Assembly: GCF_020148005.1 (NCBI RefSeq)
Contig: NZ_JAGXFD010000001.1
Span: forward strand, 2,391,037 to 2,455,036
From: Modicisalibacter tunisiensis
GTDB taxonomy: Bacteria > Pseudomonadota > Gammaproteobacteria > Pseudomonadales > Halomonadaceae
Reading direction: 5' to 3'
DNA length: 64,000 nucleotides
The notes beneath the pieces were generated by a model. The model was not told the DNA's origin, did not search any database, and saw nothing but the letters and a program-made list of their open reading frames with translations. The translations under genes were made by a program, and so were the position numbers. Shown here one piece after another: positions 56,317 to 64,000 of the stretch. Each line of letters begins with the position of its first letter. The first letter of the stretch is position 1.

Positions 56317-57009
56317 ATGAGTGACCGGCTACCGCGAATCACCCGCCATATCGGCTTCGGCGCTGCGCTGCTGATGGCAATGATACTGACGGGGTGTGCC
56401 CAGTTGCCGCGGCCGTCGGTGGTCGGCGAGCAGGAGAAGATCGCCCTGCAGCCCCCGCCGCCGCCGGTGCCCAACGGGGCCATCTACCAGCCGGCCAGTG
56501 GCTATCAGCCGCTGTTCGAGGATCGCCGACCGCGCCAGGTCGGCGATGTGCTGACCATCGTGCTCGACGAGAACGTCAGTGCCAGCAAGAGTTCCTCGGC
56601 CAATGCCGGGCGCGACGGCAGCGCCACGCTGGGGTTGAATTCCCTGCCGCATGGGCTGAAAAAACTGGGCAAGTACGGCTTCGATGTCGAGGGCAAGAAC
56701 GACTTTTCCGGCAGCGGCGGGGCGTCGGCGAACAACAGCTTCACCGGCACCATCACCGTCACCGTGACCGACGTGCTCTACAACGGCAACCTGCAGGTTC
56801 AGGGCGAGAAGCAGATCGCCATCAACCAGGGGACCGAGTTCATCCGCTTCGCCGGCGTGGTCGATCCCGAGTACGTCAGCGACCAGAACAGCGTGATGTC
56901 CACCCAGGTGGCGGACGCCCGCATCGAGTACGTCGGCAATGGCTACATCAACGAGGCGCAGACCATGGGCTGGTTGCAGCGCTTCTTCCTCAACATCTCG
57001 CCGTTCTGA
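56317..57009 (+). CDS. flgH: Flagellar L-ring lipoprotein FlgH
   Basis: The 230-residue outer-membrane lipoprotein forms the L ring. A hydrophobic signal segment leads to the lipobox LTGC with acylated Cys27. Mature-protein signatures include [19 protein letters not shown] and [25 protein letters not shown]. It is followed by flgI. Confidence 0.97.
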   Translation: MSDRLPRITRHIGFGAALLMAMILTGCAQLPRPSVVGEQEKIALQPPPPPVPNGAIYQPASGYQPLFEDRRPRQVGDVLTIVLDENVSASKSSSANAGRDGSATLGLNSLPHGLKKLGKYGFDVEGKNDFSGSGGASANNSFTGTITVTVTDVLYNGNLQVQGEKQIAINQGTEFIRFAGVVDPEYVSDQNSVMSTQVADARIEYVGNGYINEAQTMGWLQRFFLNISPF

Positions 57010-57031
57010 GCGAAGGAGGGCCCGGGAAATC

Positions 57032-58165
57032 ATGAAAACGCAGACCCTTTCCTCCGACGTCGTCAGGCTGTGGCTGTGGTGCCTCGGTATCCTGCTGGCC
57101 TGCCTGCTGGCCATGCCGGCCCGGGCGGAGCGGCTTCAGGACCTGGCCTCGTTCGCCGGCGTGCGCAACAACGCCCTGGTGGGCTACGGGCTGGTGGTCG
57201 GCCTCGACGGCACGGGTGACCAGACCACCCAGGCGCCGTTCACCACCCAGAGCCTGACCAACATGCTCAACCAGCTGGGGATCAGCGTGCCCGAGGGCAC
57301 CAACATGCAGCTCAAGAACGTGGCAGCGGTCATGGTCACCGCCGAGCTGCCGCCCTTCGCGCGCCCGGGGCAGCCGATCGACGTCGTGGTGTCCTCCGTG
57401 GGCAATGCCCGCAGCCTGCGTGGCGGCACCCTGCTGATGACCCCGCTGAAGGGGGCCAACGGGCAGGTGTACGCCATGGCCCAGGGCAATGTCTTCGTCG
57501 GCGGCGCCGGTGCCCAGGCCGCGGGCAGCAGCGTCTCGATCAATCAGCAGGCCGGCGGCAGCATCAACGGCGGGGCGACCGTCGAGCGAGCGGTGCCGCT
57601 GGCCCTGGGGCGTGACGGCACGCTCGACCTGCAACTGAACGAGTACAGCTTCGATACCGCCCAGCGTGCCGTGGCGGCGATCAATCGCGAGTTCGGCGCG
57701 CCGGTGGCCGCGGCGGTCGACGGGCGGGTCATCCGCCTGCAGGCGCCGGCGGACAGCAACGACCGCGTGCGTTTCATGGCGCGGGTGCAGAACATCGACC
57801 TGGCGCTCGGGCAGGAACCCGCCAGGGTGGTCATCAACTCGCGGACGGGGTCAGTGGTGCTCAACAGCAGCGTGATGCTGCACCAGGCGGCGGTGGCCCA
57901 CGGCAACCTGTCGGTCACCATCAGCTCCAACCCGCAGGTCAGCCAGCCCAATGCGTTTTCCCAGGGCCAGACGGCGGTGGTGCCCAACGCCAACGTGTCG
58001 GTCTCCCAGGAAGGCGGCTCGCTGCAGATGGTGCAGACCAGCGCGGATCTGGCGAAGGTGGTCAGTGCGCTCAATGCGCTGGGTGCCACGCCACAGGATT
58101 TGATGTCGATCCTGCAGGCCCTCAAGGCGGCCGGCTCGCTGCGGGCCAAGCTGGAGATCATCTGA
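57032..58165 (+). CDS. flgI: Flagellar P-ring protein FlgI
   Basis: The 377-residue periplasmic P-ring subunit has an N-terminal signal peptide with likely cleavage after PARA. It has the conserved [29 protein letters not shown] start of the mature domain and [12 protein letters not shown]-type C-terminus. The ATG at 57032 has GAAGGAGGG about 14-20 bp upstream. Its stop overlaps the flgJ start (TGATG). Confidence 0.97.
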   Translation: MKTQTLSSDVVRLWLWCLGILLACLLAMPARAERLQDLASFAGVRNNALVGYGLVVGLDGTGDQTTQAPFTTQSLTNMLNQLGISVPEGTNMQLKNVAAVMVTAELPPFARPGQPIDVVVSSVGNARSLRGGTLLMTPLKGANGQVYAMAQGNVFVGGAGAQAAGSSVSINQQAGGSINGGATVERAVPLALGRDGTLDLQLNEYSFDTAQRAVAAINREFGAPVAAAVDGRVIRLQAPADSNDRVRFMARVQNIDLALGQEPARVVINSRTGSVVLNSSVMLHQAAVAHGNLSVTISSNPQVSQPNAFSQGQTAVVPNANVSVSQEGGSLQMVQTSADLAKVVSALNALGATPQDLMSILQALKAAGSLRAKLEII

Positions 58166-59229
58166 TGACGGTCAACAACCTGGGCAGCCAGTTCGCGCTT
58201 GATCTGCAGGGCCTGCAGCGGCTCAAGCATACCGCTCGCGAGAACCCGCAGGAGGGGGTGAAGTCGGCGGCCAGGGACTTCGAGGCGATCTTCCTGCGCA
58301 TGATGCTCAAGAGCATGCGCGAGGCCACGCCCCAGTCGGGGCTGCTCGACAGTCAGCAGGCACGGTTCTACACGGAAATGCTCGACAAGCAGTGGGCGCA
58401 GGAGCTGTCGGGCAAGGGCTTCGGGCTGGCGGAGAAACTGGTCGAACAGTTGCAGAGCTCAGGCATGGTGCCCGGCGGCGAGCGCGCGGGCGAGCCGTTG
58501 ATCGCCGGCATTCCGCGGGGAACGCCGCGGGTGCTGAAGAGTGACGCGGGCGAGGCTGCCGTCGCGTCGACCGCCCGCGAGCGCGGCTTCCTCGGTGCGC
58601 TGGATGCCCGCTCGGCGGCACAGGCTGCCGGTCAGCCGGCTCCCGAGACTCCCTCGCGGGGAGAGGACACCCGCCCGGCGCATGTGGCGCGTTTCGTCGA
58701 TTCGCTGCGCGGTCCGGCCGAAGCGGCGGCGCGACAGACCGGTGTGCCGGCCGAGCTGATCCTCGCGCAGGCCGCCCTGGAAACGGGCTGGGGGCGCTAC
58801 GAGATTCCCACCGCCGAGGGCGGCAACAGCCACAACCTGTTCGGCATCAAGGCCGGCAGCCAGTGGCGCGGGGATACCACCGACATCGCCACCACCGAAT
58901 ACGCCGACGGCCGTCCTGAACGGCGCGTAGATCGCTTCCGGGTCTATGACGACTATCAGGCGGCCTTCACCGATTACGCGCGGCTGATCGGCGACAACCC
59001 GCGCTACGCCGGCGTGGTGACCGCGACGGATGGCGCCCAGGCGGCACGTGCCCTGCAGGCGGGCGGCTATGCCACCGACCCGCGCTACGCCGACAAGCTG
59101 ATCGCCGTGATGGAGTCCCTGCAGCAGCCGGCGACGAGTGCCGGTGCCCGGGACGTGGCGCAGGCGCAATCAGGGCACGCGACAGGCGATCCGTTCAGCC
59201 TGGAGCAGGTGCCCTCGCGCCTGTTCTGA
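58165..59229 (+). CDS. flgJ: Flagellar rod assembly protein/muramidase FlgJ
   Basis: The 354-residue protein combines an N-terminal rod-capping domain (about 1-110; ARDFEAIFLRMMLKSMREATP) with a C-terminal GH73 peptidoglycan hydrolase that opens the wall for the rod. The catalytic Glu is Glu206 in ALETGWGRYE, followed by HNLFGIKAG. A Pro/Glu-rich linker (about 110-175) joins them. Both domains are complete, as in gammaproteobacterial FlgJ. Confidence 0.96.
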   Translation: MTVNNLGSQFALDLQGLQRLKHTARENPQEGVKSAARDFEAIFLRMMLKSMREATPQSGLLDSQQARFYTEMLDKQWAQELSGKGFGLAEKLVEQLQSSGMVPGGERAGEPLIAGIPRGTPRVLKSDAGEAAVASTARERGFLGALDARSAAQAAGQPAPETPSRGEDTRPAHVARFVDSLRGPAEAAARQTGVPAELILAQAALETGWGRYEIPTAEGGNSHNLFGIKAGSQWRGDTTDIATTEYADGRPERRVDRFRVYDDYQAAFTDYARLIGDNPRYAGVVTATDGAQAARALQAGGYATDPRYADKLIAVMESLQQPATSAGARDVAQAQSGHATGDPFSLEQVPSRLF

Positions 59230-59245
59230 TCGACTCCGGGGGCGC

Positions 59246-59272
59246 TCAAGTTCTTCGGCGCTCGGCCGATAT
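59246..59272 (+). promoter_or_regulatory. Sigma-28 promoter for flgKL
   Basis: TCAAGTTC, 11 bp, GCCGATAT matches TAAAGTTT-N11-GCCGATAA with three mismatches and exact spacing. It sits in the 73-bp gap between flgJ and flgK, 31 bp before the flgK ATG, which suggests that flgKL is a late class. Confidence 0.75.
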
Positions 59273-59302
59273 CTCAGACAATAGCCAGATCGGGATAGCC
59301 AC

Positions 59303-61258
59303 ATGAGCCTCTTTTCCACCGGCCTGAGCGGTCTCAACGCCGCCCAGGTCGCCCTGCAGACCGCCGGCACCAACGTCAGCAACGTCTATACGCCGGGCTA
59401 CAATCGTCAGGTCGCCCAGCTCGGTGAAACCCTGCCGGCGGGCGGGGGCGTCCAGGTCAACGATGTCGAGCGGCAGTTCAACCAGTACATCGCCTCGCAG
59501 CTCAACGCGGCCACCAGCCGTTCCAGCGCGCTGGAGACCTACAGCACCCAGGCCAGCCAGATCGACAACCTGCTGGCCGACAGCGATTCCGGCCTGGCTC
59601 CCCTGATGCAGAGCTTCTTCTCCTCGATGCAGGATCTGGCCGGCGCGCCGTCCGATCCGGCCGCGCGGCAGGGTGTCATCGGCACCGCGGACACCCTGAC
59701 GGGCCAGTTCCGTGCCTTCGACAGCTACCTGGACGACATGCAGTCGGGCATCAACGGCCAGATCCGTGACGAGGTCACGCAGATCAACAACACGGCCGAT
59801 CAGCTGGCCAAGCTGAATCGCCAGATCTCGCTGACCAAGGCCAAGACCGGCGACATCCCCAACAACCTGCTCAATCAGCGCGACCACATGGTGGCCACGC
59901 TAAGCGAGCGTCTGGATGTCTCGCTGAGCGTGCAGGACGGCGATACCTACAACGTCATGCTCGGCAACGGCCAGCCGCTGGTCGCCGGCAACCGCAGCTA
60001 CACGCTGGAGGCCGTGCCGTCGTCCGCCGATCCCTCGCGTACCGTGGTGGCCTACAACGACCCGGGCGGCAGTCAGGTCGAGCTGCGGGACTCGACCTTC
60101 GAGGGCGGCACCCTCGGCGGGCTGATGACCTTCCGGCGTGAAACCCTGGACAAGACCCAGAACCAGCTGGGGCAGATGGCGCTGTCGCTGGCCGCCGGCT
60201 TCAACGACCAGCACCGCGCCGGTCAGGACCTGAACGGCGATCAGGGCGGTGACTTCTTCGCCATCGGCGGGCCCACGGTCTTCAGTGATGATACTAACCA
60301 AGGAAACGCCAGCATCACGTCAGCGGTGTTCAGTGATGTCTCTCAGGTGACTTCGGGGGACTACGAGCTGCGTTACGATGGCAGCAGTAGTAAGTTTTCC
60401 ATAACGCGCCTGGATACAGGGGCGAAGCTGGATAGTGGCGATGTTGCCTGGGACAGCTCCAGCGGCAAGCTAAGTTTCGATGGCGTCACGCTGACTCTGG
60501 ATGACCCCAGCCAGCTGCAGAATGGCGATGTCTATCAGCTGCAGCCGACGCGCAACCTGGCTGGTACGCTGGAGAATGTGATTCACGATACGTCAAAGAT
60601 TGCGGCCAGTGCGCATGTCGCTGCCAATATCAGCACAAGCACTGGCAGTGGATCATCGTTGTCCGTCGACAGCGTGACCGTGGGGCAGGGCTTCAAGCTT
60701 CCGCCAGATGGGGCGCCGCTGAACCTGCAGGTCAATACTGTCAATTCGGATGGCAGTTTCGAGTTGGGGAATGCGGCTGGGGGGAAACTGGGCGCTGAGG
60801 TGTTGCTCAACGGCGAGGCGGTTAGCGATCCGACCGCTGTCACTCTTGGTGCCGGTGACAAGCTCACTGTAGACGGGGTCGCCCTGACTTTCTCCGGCAC
60901 TCCTGTGTCGGGCGATACGGTCCAAATCAAACAGGATCCGGCCGCCGGTGACAACACCAATGCCCTAGCGTTGCAGAATCTGCAGAATGCCGACCTGGTC
61001 GGTGGCAAGGCAAGCCTCAACGAGTCCTACGCCTCGATGGTCAGCGACGTGGGCAACCGTACCAACGTCGTCAAGGCCAACCTGGATGCCCAGAATACCC
61101 TGACCGAGCAGCTCACTCAGGTCCAGCAGTCCGAGTCCGGCGTCAACCTCGACGAGGAGGCGGCCAACCTGATCCGCTTCCAGCAGTACTATCAGGCCAA
61201 CGCCAAGGTCATCCAGACCGCCAGCACGGTCTTCGACAGCATTCTGGGCATTCGTTAA
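59303..61258 (+). CDS. flgK: Flagellar hook-associated protein 1 (FlgK)
   Basis: This 651-residue hook-filament junction protein opens MSLFSTGLSGLNAAQVALQTAGTNVSNVYTPGYNRQ and closes SGVNLDEEAANLIRFQQYYQANAKVIQTAS. The central domain (about residues 330-550) is Ser/Thr/Asp-rich and is encoded by moderately AT-richer DNA. It is larger than E. coli FlgK (547) because of that middle expansion. It is followed by flgL after 23 bp. Confidence 0.96.
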   Translation: MSLFSTGLSGLNAAQVALQTAGTNVSNVYTPGYNRQVAQLGETLPAGGGVQVNDVERQFNQYIASQLNAATSRSSALETYSTQASQIDNLLADSDSGLAPLMQSFFSSMQDLAGAPSDPAARQGVIGTADTLTGQFRAFDSYLDDMQSGINGQIRDEVTQINNTADQLAKLNRQISLTKAKTGDIPNNLLNQRDHMVATLSERLDVSLSVQDGDTYNVMLGNGQPLVAGNRSYTLEAVPSSADPSRTVVAYNDPGGSQVELRDSTFEGGTLGGLMTFRRETLDKTQNQLGQMALSLAAGFNDQHRAGQDLNGDQGGDFFAIGGPTVFSDDTNQGNASITSAVFSDVSQVTSGDYELRYDGSSSKFSITRLDTGAKLDSGDVAWDSSSGKLSFDGVTLTLDDPSQLQNGDVYQLQPTRNLAGTLENVIHDTSKIAASAHVAANISTSTGSGSSLSVDSVTVGQGFKLPPDGAPLNLQVNTVNSDGSFELGNAAGGKLGAEVLLNGEAVSDPTAVTLGAGDKLTVDGVALTFSGTPVSGDTVQIKQDPAAGDNTNALALQNLQNADLVGGKASLNESYASMVSDVGNRTNVVKANLDAQNTLTEQLTQVQQSESGVNLDEEAANLIRFQQYYQANAKVIQTASTVFDSILGIR

Positions 61259-61281
61259 CCGGTTCACGGGAGTTTTTCGTC

Positions 61282-62493
61282 ATGCGTATCAGCACGCTGA
61301 CCATGTTTGATTCGAGGCTGACGGCCATGAATCGTCAACAGAGTGACTTCCTCAAGGTTGGCCAGCAAATGGCGACCGGGCGGCGTGTGGTCTCGCCTTC
61401 GGACGATCCGCAGGCGGCCTCGCGTGCTGTCGGGGTTTCCCAGTCGCTGGCCGTCACTCAGCAATATTCGGATTCGCGAGTCTCGGCGCGCAATGCCATG
61501 TCGCAGGAAGAAAGCGTGCTCAATAGCGTGAGCAAGGCGGTTACCAGTGCCAAAACGCTGATTATCCAGGCAAGCAACGACACCCTCAGCAATGCTGACA
61601 GGACATCGGTAGCGAGCCAGTTGCGGGGCATCTACGAAAGCCTGCAAGGCATGGCCAATACCACGGATGGTAATGGGTCGTACCTATTCGGTGGTATCAA
61701 GGATAATGCGCCGCCCTTCGTCGAGGACGGCGGCAAGATCACGTACAAGGGTGCTGATACAGTGCGGCATCAGCAGGTCGATGCCTCCCGTCAGATGGCA
61801 GTTGGAGACAGCGGCCAAAAGGTCTTTTCTGGTGTGCATAGCGGGGCGGACTATGTGGCTGATGCAACGACCAGTGCTCCCAGCACATTGCGGTTTTCCG
61901 GCCCCCACACGGCGGATGCAAGCAACGCGGAGTACGGTGACTCATTCACCCTGGAGATTACCAGCTACAATGCCGGCACCGGGGAGTTCGGCTATGATTT
62001 GACCAACCAGACGTCCGGCTCGACAAGCTCTAAAACGGGCAACATTGGCGATCCCGTGAAATTCGGTGGTATCTCGATGACGCTCGAGGGAACCCCCGCC
62101 GTGGGTGATAGGCTTGACGTGAGTCGCGGCAAGGATCAGAGCCTCTTTTCCACGCTGGAAAATGCGTTGAATGTACTTGAGTCGCCTGCCGAGACTCCCA
62201 CGGGCAAGGCGCAGCTGGATAACACCTTGTCGACGGTCAGCCGCCAGCTGGACAACAGCCTGGACAACGTTCTGACGACCCGGGCCTCGGTCGGAGCTCG
62301 CCTGAACGAGCTCGACGAACTGGATAACATCAGCAGCAACCGTTCGCTGAACTACAAATCGACTCTGTCCGACCTGGTCGATCTCGATTATTCCAAGGCC
62401 GTATCCGATTACAGCCTGCGTCAGGTCGGCCTGCAGGCCTCCCAGAAAGCCTTCGTGGATGTGAAGAACATGTCGCTGTTCCAGATGCTGTAA
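61282..62493 (+). CDS. flgL: Flagellar hook-associated protein 3 (FlgL)
   Basis: The 403-residue junction protein joins FlgK to the flagellin filament. It has the flagellin-like N-terminus MRISTLTMFDSRLTAMNRQQSDFLKVGQQMATGRRVVSPSDDP and the C-terminal SLRQVGLQASQKAFVDVKNMSLFQML. The variable centre (about residues 115-285) is AT-richer than the ends and Thr/Ser/Gly-rich. A terminator follows. The flagellin gene is not in the window. Confidence 0.95.
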   Translation: MRISTLTMFDSRLTAMNRQQSDFLKVGQQMATGRRVVSPSDDPQAASRAVGVSQSLAVTQQYSDSRVSARNAMSQEESVLNSVSKAVTSAKTLIIQASNDTLSNADRTSVASQLRGIYESLQGMANTTDGNGSYLFGGIKDNAPPFVEDGGKITYKGADTVRHQQVDASRQMAVGDSGQKVFSGVHSGADYVADATTSAPSTLRFSGPHTADASNAEYGDSFTLEITSYNAGTGEFGYDLTNQTSGSTSSKTGNIGDPVKFGGISMTLEGTPAVGDRLDVSRGKDQSLFSTLENALNVLESPAETPTGKAQLDNTLSTVSRQLDNSLDNVLTTRASVGARLNELDELDNISSNRSLNYKSTLSDLVDLDYSKAVSDYSLRQVGLQASQKAFVDVKNMSLFQML

Positions 62494-62526
62494 TCCCGTC
62501 GCGCCGGATCTCGGCGCAGCAATAAC

Positions 62527-62557
62527 AACGCCTTCGAGACCTTCGAAGGCGTTTTCG
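62527..62557. terminator. Terminator between flgL and fliR
   Basis: AACGCCTTCGA pairs perfectly with TCGAAGGCGTT over a GACCT loop, followed by TT and TCGTT on the plus strand. It separates the convergent flgKL and fliPQR transcripts. Confidence 0.8.
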
Positions 62558-62569
62558 TTGGTGGGTCAC

Positions 62570-63355
62570 TCATCCCGCCATGAGCGCAATGACCTGCTGG
62601 AGCATGTTCAGTCCCTGCTGGAAAAGATTTTCCAGGAAGCGGCTGAGGTCCATCATCAGCACCATCAGCAGGGCCAGGCCCGCCGTCAGCGTCAGCGGAA
62701 AGCCGATCGAGAAGATCGTCAGCTGTGGCGAGGCGCGATTGAGGATGCCCAGCGACAGGTTGATGATCATCAGCGCGGCGATCACCGGCAGGGCCAGCAG
62801 CAGGCCGGAGCGGAAGATGGTGCCGCCGTAGCGGGCGATCGCCTCGAAGGCGTCGGCATTCAGGGGGTGAGCGCCGATCGGCAGGGCGGTGAAGGAATCG
62901 GCGAGGATCTCGATGACCATCAGGTGGACATTGAGGGCCAGCATCATCAGCAGGGTGATCATGTACAGGAAGCGTGCCAGGACCACGGTATTCTCGCCGA
63001 TGTCCGAGGCGAAGAAGGTGGCGAAGCCGAGCCCCATCTTCAGGGCGATGTACTCGCCGGCGGCCATCACCACCGACAGTGTGACGTGCATGACCAGCCC
63101 CATCGCCACCCCGATCAGCAGCTGCTCGACGAGGATGCCCAGTCCCGGCCACGAGACAATGGGCACCGCAGGCAGCGGCGGCAGCGAGGGCGCGATCACG
63201 TAGGCGATCAGCGCCGCCAGGCCGATCCGTGCCTGACGGGGAATGCTGTCGTGGCCCCACAGCGGGGCGGCCATGATGAAGGCAAGCAGGCGCACGAACG
63301 GCCAGAAGAAGGCGACCAGCCAGGCGTGGAGTTGGTCGTAGGTGACCTCGAGCAT
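62570..63355 (-). CDS. fliR: Flagellar export apparatus protein FliR
   Basis: The 261-residue inner-membrane protein of the flagellar type III export gate has about six hydrophobic helices. It has family segments MLEVTYDQLHAWLVAFFWPFVR at the start and LLIGVAMGLVMH in the centre. It ends the fliP-fliQ-fliR run. flhB, which often follows fliR, is absent because flgL lies there in the opposite direction. Confidence 0.96.
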   Translation of the reverse strand: MLEVTYDQLHAWLVAFFWPFVRLLAFIMAAPLWGHDSIPRQARIGLAALIAYVIAPSLPPLPAVPIVSWPGLGILVEQLLIGVAMGLVMHVTLSVVMAAGEYIALKMGLGFATFFASDIGENTVVLARFLYMITLLMMLALNVHLMVIEILADSFTALPIGAHPLNADAFEAIARYGGTIFRSGLLLALPVIAALMIINLSLGILNRASPQLTIFSIGFPLTLTAGLALLMVLMMDLSRFLENLFQQGLNMLQQVIALMAG

Positions 63356-63371
63356 GGTGCGGCGGCGCGCC

Positions 63372-63641
63372 CTAGCCGAGCATCAGCGGTATGTTGTGGA
63401 AGAGCTCGGTGGTGAAGTTGGTGATCAGCTTGATCAGCCAGGGGCCGGTCAGCACCATCACGCCGAACACGCCGAGAATCTTGGGGATGAAGGTCAGGGT
63501 CATCTCGTTGATCTGGGTCGCCGCCTGGAACAGGCTCACCAGCAGGCCGATGGCCAGCGCCGTCAGGATCAGCGGGCCGGCGAGGAAGAGGGTGACCTTC
63601 ATGCCCTGGTAGGCCAGGCTCATTACCATTTCCGGTGTCAT
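63372..63641 (-). CDS. fliQ: Flagellar export apparatus protein FliQ
   Basis: The 89-residue protein has two transmembrane helices. It begins MTPEMVMSLAYQGMKVTLFLAGPLI and has QINEMTLTFIPKI near the middle, the FliQ hallmark. It lies 16 bp upstream of fliR and 40 bp downstream of fliP. Confidence 0.96.
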   Translation of the reverse strand: MTPEMVMSLAYQGMKVTLFLAGPLILTALAIGLLVSLFQAATQINEMTLTFIPKILGVFGVMVLTGPWLIKLITNFTTELFHNIPLMLG

Positions 63642-63681
63642 GGCAGGCGCTCCGTCGAGGAAAGAGGACGATGCTCGGGGG

Positions 63682-64000
63682 TCATAGGTGGAAGCTCTGG
63701 GCCAGCGAGCCGATCAGCAGCTGCCAGCCGTCGACCAGCACGAACAGCATCAGCTTGAAGGGCAGCGAGATGGTCACCGGCGGCACCATCATCATGCCCA
63801 GCGACATCAGCACGCTGGCCACTACCAGGTCGATGATCAGAAACGGGATGAAGATGGTAAAGCCGATCTGGAAGGCGGTCTTCAGCTCGCTGGTGACATA
63901 GGCGGGCAGCAGCACGCGCATGGGCACGTCCTCGGGGCCCTGCATCTCGCCGACATTGGCCAGCTTGGCGAACAGGGCGATATCCGGCTCGCGGGTCTGG
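63682..64000 (-). CDS. fliP: Flagellar export apparatus protein FliP (5' end outside window)
   Basis: Only the C-terminal 105 or so residues are visible and the start lies beyond the window. The segment has the FliP signature [32 protein letters not shown] and [18 protein letters not shown], with two hydrophobic helices. FliP, with FliQ and FliR, forms the export-gate pore. An internal ATG at 63945 lies in the middle of the conserved sequence, so it is not the true start. Confidence 0.96.
   Translation of the reverse strand, partial: QTREPDIALFAKLANVGEMQGPEDVPMRVLLPAYVTSELKTAFQIGFTIFIPFLIIDLVVASVLMSLGMMMVPPVTISLPFKLMLFVLVDGWQLLIGSLAQSFHL

Overview
The window is a 64 kb piece of a high-GC gammaproteobacterial chromosome. 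Gene content, protein sequences and local synteny (lexA-psrA-L,D-transpeptidase-nagZ; tRNAs-tig-clpP-clpX-lon-hupB-ppiD; luxS-mtnN; a complete flg block) fit a halophilic Oceanospirillales bacterium of the Halomonas/Chromohalobacter type. That assignment is inference from the sequence alone; no 16S gene is present. Almost all of the window is ordinary core chromosome with densely packed genes. There is no prophage, CRISPR array or transposase gene.

Layout. 1-8.1 kb: a truncated RNase J-like nuclease, purU, the SOS pair lexA-dinB, the fatty-acid-responsive regulator psrA, an L,D-transpeptidase, nagZ, an MscS channel and a purine phosphoribosyltransferase. 8.2-13.8 kb: a branched-chain (valine-type) acyl-CoA catabolic module made of an acyl-CoA synthetase, a LiuR-like MerR regulator, an acyl-CoA dehydrogenase, 3-hydroxyisobutyryl-CoA hydrolase and 3-hydroxyisobutyrate dehydrogenase. 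13.8-25 kb: rhodanese, a DJ-1 protein, a MATE pump, the divergent pair ppsR/ppsA, a membrane GDPD, an RraA-like protein and acnB. 25-31.6 kb: a DUF1289 protein, miaE, a 1300-residue SARP/STAND-type regulator, lpxH and ppiB. 31.7-37.1 kb: glnS, cysS, mtnN, luxS and folD. 37.2-46.5 kb: four tRNA genes (Pro, Arg, His, His), then the protein quality control series tig, clpP, clpX, lon, hupB and ppiD. 46.6-49.9 kb: a YkgJ-type Cys-cluster protein, the queuosine genes queC-queE-queD and an SRPBCC protein. 50-64 kb: flagellar genes flgN, flgM and flgA (minus), flgBCDEFGHIJ and flgKL (plus), then the export-gate genes fliR, fliQ and the start-truncated fliP (minus).

Regulation visible in the DNA includes two sigma-28-type promoters (before flgM and before flgK), a sigma-32-like promoter before lon, tandem degenerate LexA boxes before lexA, a palindromic LiuR-type operator, GTTT/AAAC palindromes around the psrA promoter and several good sigma-70 promoters.

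The most interesting items are: the large SARP-like protein with a nucleotidyl-cyclase-like domain that has lost its metal ligands; a nested palindromic element of about 165 bp with flanking 11-bp direct repeats between queC and the SRPBCC gene; sharply AT-richer central segments in flgE and, more weakly, flgK and flgL, suggesting replacement of surface domains; a duplicated-domain QueD; and a tRNA cluster with a duplicated His gene where related genomes carry Leu.
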